Source: Acidimicrobiaceae bacterium
Lineage (GTDB): Bacteria; Actinomycetota; Acidimicrobiia; Acidimicrobiales; Palsa-688
DNA length: 9,465 nt
Direction of reading: 5' to 3'
Assembly (NCBI GenBank): GCA_030838025.1
Contig: JAUTXM010000225.1
Location: 1 to 9,465 of the forward strand
Position numbers and translations under genes: made by a program. This document shows positions 1-4,490 of this stretch, one piece after another (position 1 is the stretch's first letter; each line of letters starts with the position of its first letter). The notes below the pieces were generated by a model that was not told the origin of the DNA, made no database searches, and was given only the letters and a program-made list of their open reading frames with translations.

Positions 1-614
1 CCGGGGACGGTGGCGCTGTGTCAGATCCGGGCTTGGTTCTCGATCTGGATGGCGCCGAGGGCGGTGAACAACTTCTTGATGAGGTAGTTCTCCTCGTTGT
101 CCAGCGTCGCCCCGCCAAGGTGGGCGAAGCCCAGGGTGCGGCGCACCCGCTTGCCCTCGGCTTCCCATTGCCAACCCTCGCGGCGGCTCTTGATGACCCG
201 GTCGGCGATCATGTCCATTGCTTGGTCGAGGGGGAGGTCCTCCCAGTCCTGCCCGTAGGGGCGGCGGTAGCGGACGCGGTACTGCCGGGCATCACCCGTG
301 GTCAGCTGGAGCGAGGCCGAGCCCTTGGGGCACAACCGGCCCCGGCTGATGGGGGAGTCGGCGTCGCCTTCGATCTGGGTGACGGTGTCATCCTCGACAT
401 AGACGTTCTGCCCGCAGCCCACGGCGCAGTACGGGCAAATGGACTTCACCACCTTGTCCGCGGTGGTGATCCGGGGCCGCAGAGCGTCGGTGGCGGCGCT
501 CTTCACCGCGGCGCCCCTCGCGGAGCGATCCGTGGTTCGTATCTGGCGTAGCACCGGCCACTGGGCGAGCCTGCTTCGCCCTGGGCCGGCGTCGCCGTCT
601 GCCCCGGGTGGCAA
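1..614 (-). CDS. Formate dehydrogenase alpha subunit, selenocysteine type (partial, 5' part)
   Basis: This is the N-terminal part of a molybdopterin-dependent formate dehydrogenase catalytic subunit, which oxidises formate to CO2. With the TTG at 614 as residue 1, the [4Fe-4S] cysteines are C60, C63, C67 (CPYCAVGC) and C95 (RGRLCPKGSAS), followed by the molybdopterin-oxidoreductase fold. The frame meets TGA at 21-23 straight after ENQARI and resumes as HSATVPG, which matches the family's ARV-U-HS active site, so the TGA is read as selenocysteine 198 and the gene runs off the left edge. No twin-arginine signal is seen, unlike E. coli FdnG, so a cytoplasmic enzyme is likely. The TTG start has AGGA six bases upstream and lies two bases after the chaB-like stop, suggesting translational coupling. 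A later GTG would remove about 20 residues that look conserved in relatives (WPVLRQ). Confidence 0.93.
21..23 (-). other. In-frame TGA read as selenocysteine
   Basis: The codon is TGA on the minus strand between ENQARI and HSATV, exactly where formate dehydrogenases place Sec or Cys to ligate molybdenum. The 20 bases that follow (1-20, minus strand) stay open and match the family. The bacterial SECIS hairpin should lie directly downstream, but only its 5' arm can fall inside the window. Confidence 0.88.
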
Positions 615-616
615 CG

Positions 617-997
617 TCAGTCCTGCTTGCGGGCGATGGCCTGACCGAGCTCCATCTTCGTCATCTTGGAACGACCCCGGACCCCGAGCTTCTTGGCCCG
701 TTGGTACAACTCATCCCTGGTGTGTCCCTCGACGTCCACGCCGCCCGCGCTCTCGCCGCCGGCAGGGCCACCGCGCTTGGCCCGCTCGTCCGACGGGCCC
801 TTCTTCTTCTTGGGCTCCCAGTGATCGTCCACCTTCTCGAAGCTGTGCTTGAGCGACGCCAACGCGGTCCGATGGGCTCGCTCTTCGGAGTCGTACTGCT
901 CGTGGGCCGACGCAAGGGTCTCGGCGTAGGTTCGCTGCGCCTTGGCCGGTGAGCGCCGGATCGTACCCGGCAGCTCTTCCTTGGTGTCCTTGGGCAT
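617..997 (-). CDS. ChaB-family protein with C-terminal Rho-N-like domain
   Basis: A 126-residue protein. Residues 1-62 (MPKDTKEELPGTIRR, then an HEQYDSEERAHRTALASLKHSFEK segment) match the ChaB family, named for E. coli ChaB, a putative cation-transport regulator of unclear biochemistry. A Lys/Gly-rich linker (about 63-90) leads to residues 91-126 (DELYQRAKKLGVRGRSKMTKMELGQAIA), which resemble the small helical Rho N-terminal/SAP-like domain found in actinobacterial ChaB proteins. The frame is open to 1051, but the ATG at 997 is preferred because AGGAGG ends four bases before it and the ChaB homology begins there. The gene follows the csbD-like gene by 57 bp, which contains two overlapping GC palindromes (1032-1039 and 1037-1046), and runs into the formate dehydrogenase gene. 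The family is clear; the function is not. Confidence 0.87.
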   Translation of the reverse strand: MPKDTKEELPGTIRRSPAKAQRTYAETLASAHEQYDSEERAHRTALASLKHSFEKVDDHWEPKKKKGPSDERAKRGGPAGGESAGGVDVEGHTRDELYQRAKKLGVRGRSKMTKMELGQAIARKQD

Positions 998-1054
998 GGT
1001 GCCTCCTTTCCCGTTCCCATCCCGCTCTACCCCCGCGGGCGCGCCCCCCAACCG

Positions 1055-1288
1055 TCAGGTGGTTCCCAAGGGGCCGTCCTCGTCGGCCGGGGCGCCGGGG
1101 ACGTCATGGTGGTCCTCCCGGACGTCGCGTTCGGCGTGGCCGACCGCGGCGTCGCTCTCGTTGCTCTGGGGTGCGTCGGGGTCCGCGACCTGCTGCTCGA
1201 CTCGTCCCTCGGCTTCCACGCGACGGTCGCCGGTCACGGCTCCGAGCACCTCTTTGACTTCACCTTTGACATTCTTGGCCGTTTCCAA
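1055..1288 (-). CDS. CsbD-like stress protein
   Basis: A 77-residue, very hydrophilic protein. Residues 2-33 (ETAKNVKGEVKEVLGAVTGDRRVEAEGRVEQQ) match the CsbD family signature of KGKVKEAxGxxTGDxxLxAEGKxxQ type. The acidic tail (about 34-77) is not conserved. CsbD-like proteins are often general-stress-induced in bacteria (B. subtilis csbD is SigB-dependent), with unknown molecular role. The start is TTG at 1288, supported by GGAGG four bases upstream. It is the first gene of an apparent leftward unit with the ChaB-like and formate dehydrogenase genes. The 117 bases between it and the hairpin at 1406-1422 should hold the promoter, but I see no convincing -35/-10 pair. Confidence 0.82.
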   Translation of the reverse strand: METAKNVKGEVKEVLGAVTGDRRVEAEGRVEQQVADPDAPQSNESDAAVGHAERDVREDHHDVPGAPADEDGPLGTT

Positions 1289-1405
1289 CGCTCCTCCACC
1301 CTTTGTCCGCTTGTACGTCGCCTCGCGTTCCTACCCCGAAACCGGCTCGGTCAGCATCGTCGCCCCTTTTCCCCGGACCCTTCCGGCGGCTGGGGACCGT
1401 GAGAG

Positions 1406-1422
1406 ACCGGCGCGCCGCCGGT
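1406..1422 (-). terminator. Hairpin at the end of the DJ-1/PfpI gene
   Basis: A perfect inverted repeat with 7-bp arms (ACCGGCG / CGCCGGT) and a 3-base loop, overlapping the TAA stop at 1422-1424. It lacks a T-run, as is common for high-GC hairpins, so termination is inferred from its position between two co-directional units. Confidence 0.5.
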
Positions 1423-2063
1423 TAGACGGGTGGTGCGGGGTCGTACTGGATGGCCCGGCGTACCTGGCGGGCCCGTTCGTCACCTGCGAGCCGACGCACG
1501 AGGTGTAGCGCCATGTCGATGCCTGCAGATACCCCAGACGCCGTGATGACCTCGCCTGAATCGACCCATCGATCGTTTCGGCGTACGTCGATGGCCGGGT
1601 CGAGCTGGGCGAGCAGGTCGAGGGCGTTCCAATACGTCGTGGCCGCTCGCCCGGCGAGGATGCCGGCGGCGGCGTAGACCAGGGATCCGGTGCAGACGCT
1701 CGTCATCAACGTCTCGTCCCCGCGTAGCTGGCGAACCCAATCGAGGACGGTGGGGTCGTCCAGTAGCTTCCGGGTGCCCTGACCGCCGGGAAAGACCAGG
1801 ACGTCCAGTGGCGGAACCGTGTTCCAGTCGAAGTCGGCTCGAATGGTCAGTCCCTTGGCACAGCGGACCTCGGGGAGAGCGCGGGAGAAGTTCACCACCT
1901 GCCAGCCGTCTTCGGGCCAGTTCTGGGTCCAGTTCGCCAGGACTTCCCACGGGCCGACCGCGTCGAGTTCTTCGACGTCGTCAAAGAGGAAGATACCGAT
2001 AGTTTTCATCGATTCCATCGATTCCATCGATTCCATCGGTTCCATCGTCCCGTACGACGACAT
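1422..2063 (-). CDS. DJ-1/PfpI family protein, isonitrile hydratase-like
   Basis: A 213-residue class I glutamine-amidotransferase-like protein. Visible motifs are IFLFDDVEELDAVGPWEV (residues 24-41, with acidic residue E40), FPGGQG (91-96), the nucleophile-elbow cysteine C124 in TSVCTGS, ASGVSAGIDMALHLV (175-189) and a C-terminal QYDPAPP. This combination is typical of the InhA-like DJ-1/PfpI subgroup, which includes isonitrile hydratase (isonitrile to N-substituted formamide); the true substrate is unknown. The start is uncertain: homology begins at the ATG at 2009 (MKTIGIF), while upstream in-frame ATGs at 2063, 2045, 2036, 2027 and 2018 arise from a 9-bp tandem repeat. The longest form begins nine bases after the TOPRIM gene's stop, so both are probably co-transcribed. 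Confidence 0.88.
   Translation of the reverse strand: MSSYGTMEPMESMESMESMKTIGIFLFDDVEELDAVGPWEVLANWTQNWPEDGWQVVNFSRALPEVRCAKGLTIRADFDWNTVPPLDVLVFPGGQGTRKLLDDPTVLDWVRQLRGDETLMTSVCTGSLVYAAAGILAGRAATTYWNALDLLAQLDPAIDVRRNDRWVDSGEVITASGVSAGIDMALHLVRRLAGDERARQVRRAIQYDPAPPV
2010..2045 (-). repeat. 9-bp tandem repeat encoding repeated Met-Glu-Ser starts
   Basis: On the minus strand one ATGGAACCG unit is followed by three perfect ATGGAATCG units, then ATGAAAACT at the conserved start. Each unit gives an in-frame ATG, and each carries GGAA a few bases before the next ATG. The period is a multiple of three, so copy-number change keeps the frame. Confidence 0.85.
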
Positions 2064-2072
2064 GGCGCGTCG

Positions 2073-2825
2073 TCAGACATGGGCGAGTAGCCGATCCAGC
2101 GGCCGGGGCACTCGTTTGAGGTCCAAGGCGTCGACCAGCAGCCGGCCATAACGAATCTTCCGGCCGCCGCGGGTGCCCATGAAGCGCCGGAGCTGCTCCT
2201 CGATCGTGCGTCCTTGCTGCGCCGGCTGTTTCTGCAACGTCCGGAACGACCCCAACTCACCCTGAGCGTCGATCACCTCGAGCACTGACGCGGCGCCGAG
2301 GGAGCGGATCAGTTCATCCTCCAGGTCGGCCTGGCACATGTAGAAACCGAGCGATTCCATGTCCGCCCGAGTGAGGTTGGCGCCCATACCAGCCCGTGCC
2401 AGACCGCGGCGGAAGAGGCCTTCCTCGCCGGAGTCACAGAGCCCCGCCAGCCGGACGGCCAGACCGTGAGGACCGAACAGCTCCAGGAAGCGGCGGACGT
2501 TCGTGGCGCCGTTCATGGGCACGACCGAAACGCCCTCGGCGTCCAGATCCCGACCCAGGCGGTCCGCGAGCGACTGGAGCGCAACCTGGTCGCTGGTCCC
2601 CTCGACGAGCACGACCGTGCGGGCGGGGCCGAGGCCGGGGCCGGCGTCGGGGGCGTCGGGGGCGTCGGGGGCGGGGGTGCGGGCGACAGCGACGCCGAGG
2701 TCGGATGCGACGCCAGGGCCAACGCCGGTGGCCAACACGATGTCGGCGGCGGCAACAAATGGGGTCGCCCCGATGTCAGTCGCTGACTCGCCTGCTGGCG
2801 GCTGAAATCGTTGCTCGTCGTCCAC
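2073..2825 (-). CDS. Stand-alone OLD-type TOPRIM domain protein
   Basis: The core begins at about 2630 with RTVVLVEGTSDQVALQSLADRLG, the TOPRIM glutamate motif. It continues through VVPMNGATNVRRFLELFG to LAGLCDSGEE (the acidic TOPRIM position, here DSG rather than DxD). A C-terminal part follows (QADLEDELIRSLGA, then RRFMGTRGGRKIRYGRLLVDALDLKRVPRPLDRLL). This matches the actinobacterial family annotated as TOPRIM nucleotidyl transferase/hydrolase or OLD-like endonuclease, but without the ABC-type ATPase of full OLD proteins. Metal-dependent nucleic-acid cleavage is plausible, not shown. The start is unclear: GTG 2918 overlaps the upstream gene by 32 bp, GTG 2825 is a compromise, and GTG 2738 fits where GC-rich third positions begin. 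None has a good ribosome binding site. An APDAPDAPDA linker (9-bp repeat) precedes the core. Confidence 0.8.
   Translation of the reverse strand: MDDEQRFQPPAGESATDIGATPFVAAADIVLATGVGPGVASDLGVAVARTPAPDAPDAPDAGPGLGPARTVVLVEGTSDQVALQSLADRLGRDLDAEGVSVVPMNGATNVRRFLELFGPHGLAVRLAGLCDSGEEGLFRRGLARAGMGANLTRADMESLGFYMCQADLEDELIRSLGAASVLEVIDAQGELGSFRTLQKQPAQQGRTIEEQLRRFMGTRGGRKIRYGRLLVDALDLKRVPRPLDRLLAHV
2641..2672. repeat. 9-bp GC-rich tandem repeat in the TOPRIM gene linker
   Basis: About three and a half copies of a GGGGGCGTC unit (+ strand), encoding the Ala-Pro-Asp repeats just ahead of the TOPRIM core. In frame and probably a low-complexity linker, or 5' non-coding if a later start is used. Confidence 0.6.
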
Positions 2826-2886
2826 CGGCCCAGCCTGACAGCTATGTCGCGGCTGCGGCCTTGATTTCGAAGCGACTCGCGCCTGG

Positions 2887-3843
2887 TCAGTCGGTGTGGG
2901 AGTTCGCGAGCACCGCACCGTTGCGAAACACGGTGACCGGCCCGTCGTCGCTCACCGCGATGACCGTGGCCAGTGGGTCGTCGTAGCTGTACCGGCGGGC
3001 CGCGGTGTGTCGAGTGCCTCTCAGGGCCTCGACCGTTTGTTCGGCGACGTCGCTGGGCACGAGTCGCACGCCGAGTTGACGGAGCACGCCGCCGGCGTCG
3101 AAGACGGCGGCGCCGTCGACCTGCGTGAGCGCGTGGCGCAGCGGCGCGAGGTGCGTGGCCGCGTCGATCCGCAACGGCGGTGGCGCCGGCAGCCGCTCTT
3201 CGACCGAGGGTCCGGGGTGGCCATCGGGTCGGTAGATGAGCAGGGCGCCGATGCGCATCGATCCGAGATCGTGGATCGCGAACTTAAGAATGTGCTCGAT
3301 GATCCGGGCGTCGCCGTGAACTGAGTCGGCGGCGACGGCATCGGTCCATCGGCGCGCCGGTGGCTCGTGATGCCAGGCGAATCCCTCCCACCGAAGGACG
3401 CCGAAGCTTCCGACGAGCCGCACGGCACCGGAGGGATGTCGCTGCACGATCGTGGCGTCAAGGACGGTCGCCAGGATGACGAGGTCCCGTTCGGAGCCCG
3501 CCGGCCGATCGAACACCATCCACTCGTTGACACCGTCGCTGCGTCGCAAGAGCCAACTGGAGAGCCCGTCGGCGAACAGACGAGCAGCCGGCAACGGTTG
3601 AGTATCGGCCGGTCCCCGCGTGACGAGCAGGCGCGTGCCCATCTCCCAAGTTCCGGGGTCGGAACGGGGATCGAGGATCGTGCCACTGCTGACCACCCGT
3701 CGCTCGTGGACCGCGGGGCGCAACGCATGGTCGATCTCTTCGAGCAGCAACGACCGGAAGGCCTCGGTCCCTTCGACAACCAGACCGGCTTCCTCGAGCT
3801 CCTCGGCCAGCCGCCGTCGCCGCCTGGCTTCCGGGTCGGGCAT
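2887..3843 (-). CDS. Diadenylate cyclase (DAC/DisA_N) domain protein
   Basis: A 318-residue protein whose C-terminal part is a DAC domain, the fold that condenses two ATP into cyclic di-AMP. The domain starts near residue 190 (ILKFAIHDLGSMRIGALLIYRP), has the DGA motif at D243-A245 (VDGAAVFDAGG) and the second motif at R278-T280 (GTRHTAA), and ends with LATVIAVSDDGPVTVFRNG. The usual RHR is RHT here. Residues 1-185 form an unrecognised N-terminal domain with no obvious membrane helix, so this is neither DisA (DAC first, then HhH) nor membrane-bound CdaA. The ATG at 3843 begins an Arg-rich segment; the frame is open to 4041, but those upstream residues look non-coding and cross the other gene's promoter area. 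It is the first gene of the DAC-TOPRIM-DJ-1 series. Activity is not proven. Confidence 0.85.
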   Translation of the reverse strand: MPDPEARRRRRLAEELEEAGLVVEGTEAFRSLLLEEIDHALRPAVHERRVVSSGTILDPRSDPGTWEMGTRLLVTRGPADTQPLPAARLFADGLSSWLLRRSDGVNEWMVFDRPAGSERDLVILATVLDATIVQRHPSGAVRLVGSFGVLRWEGFAWHHEPPARRWTDAVAADSVHGDARIIEHILKFAIHDLGSMRIGALLIYRPDGHPGPSVEERLPAPPPLRIDAATHLAPLRHALTQVDGAAVFDAGGVLRQLGVRLVPSDVAEQTVEALRGTRHTAARRYSYDDPLATVIAVSDDGPVTVFRNGAVLANSHTD

Positions 3844-3896
3844 CGACCGGACGTTAGCTATTCGGCGCTCGGTCAAGAGCCAAAGCCGGCCGCTCC

Positions 3897-3916
3897 GTGG
3901 GCGCGGAGGGAGTCGA
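3897..3916 (-). repeat. tRNA 3'-end-like 20-bp repeat, copy 1 (possible old attachment site)
   Basis: This 20-mer is identical to 7705-7724. Read on the minus strand it corresponds to part of the T loop, the 3' T-stem strand and the acceptor strand of a tRNA. Beyond 3916 the T arm is degenerate (CCCGCTC instead of ACCCTC), so it is a remnant. It lies upstream of the DAC gene, in the divergent intergenic region. Confidence 0.6.
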
Positions 3917-3951
3917 CCCGCTCGGTCGTCCAGATGACGTGATCGGTGCGT

Positions 3952-3975
3952 CCCTGCAGGGTCAGTTCTAAACTG
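3952..3975 (+). promoter_or_regulatory. Two adjacent palindromes and a -10-like TAAACT upstream of the small membrane protein
   Basis: CCCTGCAGGG (3952-3961) is a perfect palindrome. One base later comes CAGTT-CTA-AACTG (3963-3975), a 5-bp inverted repeat. TAAACT at 3969-3974 fits an actinobacterial TANNNT -10 element, with start of transcription expected about 20 bases before ATG 4003. No clear -35 is seen. The palindromes could be operators; this is inference. Confidence 0.35.
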
Positions 3976-4002
3976 GACAGTGAGGGTCCGAGTAGGAGTC
4001 GA

Positions 4003-4299
4003 ATGTCGGGTTCGCACAAGCCATGGTGGATGTATCGCCACCTTCGGCCGCTGTGGGGTTTGCTGCTCGCGCGCTACGGCCTACATCATCCATTCGTCGC
4101 TCCTATCCCTTTTGCGCTGGTCGCCGGCGTTCTTGGATTCGCCCGCGGGGCAACCCTGCCGGGAGGAGGAACCGTACGTGGCGGTCCGATCGCAGTGGCG
4201 GTCGGCTACGCGGTCGGGCTCTACCTGGTACAGCTGCTGGTCTTTCTAGCTCGGATAGATGCGGCGAAACGCCGGCAGGACGCCGGCACCGGCGATTGA
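4003..4299 (+). CDS. Small two-helix membrane protein of unknown function
   Basis: A 98-residue protein that I do not recognise. A basic, Trp-rich N-terminus (MSGSHKPWWMYRHLRPLWGLLLARYG) is followed by two hydrophobic segments, about residues 30-50 (PFVAPIPFALVAGVLGFARGATL) and 60-82 (GPIAVAVGYAVGLYLVQLLVFLA), separated by a Gly-rich turn. The tail is basic (RIDAAKRRQDAGTGD). Positive charges on both ends suggest a helical hairpin with both termini in the cytoplasm. The frame is open from 3946, but the ATG at 4003 has AGGAG four bases upstream and a sensible leader. It is divergent from the DAC gene and convergent with the large secreted-protein gene. It lies inside the segment bracketed by the 20-bp tRNA-like repeats. 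Confidence 0.65.
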   Translation: MSGSHKPWWMYRHLRPLWGLLLARYGLHHPFVAPIPFALVAGVLGFARGATLPGGGTVRGGPIAVAVGYAVGLYLVQLLVFLARIDAAKRRQDAGTGD

Positions 4300-4490
4300 C
4301 GCTCGAGCGGCCGAGCAATTGATCTGGCGCGACGACCCGTCCACTGGCTTCGACGCCGGCGACATCCAGATAGACCGTTATGGTCCTGTTCTCCCCGCTA
4401 GGCCGGGCCTGGATTGAGTGGCCCTGCCGTCTCGTGGTTGCGTGGTCGCTGTCACGGTTGCTTTCGGGCTGCCGGGCCGGGCTGCCAGGG
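4300..4490. other. Convergent intergenic region
   Basis: 191 bases between two convergent genes. A 10-bp palindrome CGCTCGAGCG (4300-4309) directly follows the membrane-protein stop and may form a hairpin. A GC-rich stretch near 4466-4490 contains repeated GGGCTGCC. I see no clear T-tailed terminator and no further gene. Confidence 0.4.

Noticed and set aside
1261..1405. An alternative-sigma promoter for the csbD-like gene (GTTT and GGGTA words are present on the minus strand)
   Set aside because: The two words are nearly adjacent rather than spaced by about 14-17 bases, so they do not form a real -35/-10 pair.
2396..2986. Plus-strand open frames over the TOPRIM gene rich in Arg and Gly
   Set aside because: Low-complexity antisense translations of the GC-rich linker and TOPRIM core; the minus-strand protein has recognisable motifs.
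3844..4041. N-terminal 66-codon extension of the DAC gene to 4041
   Set aside because: Arg/His-rich, crosses the tRNA-like repeat and the promoter region and start of the divergent gene, and the ATG at 3843 gives a normal cytosolic start.
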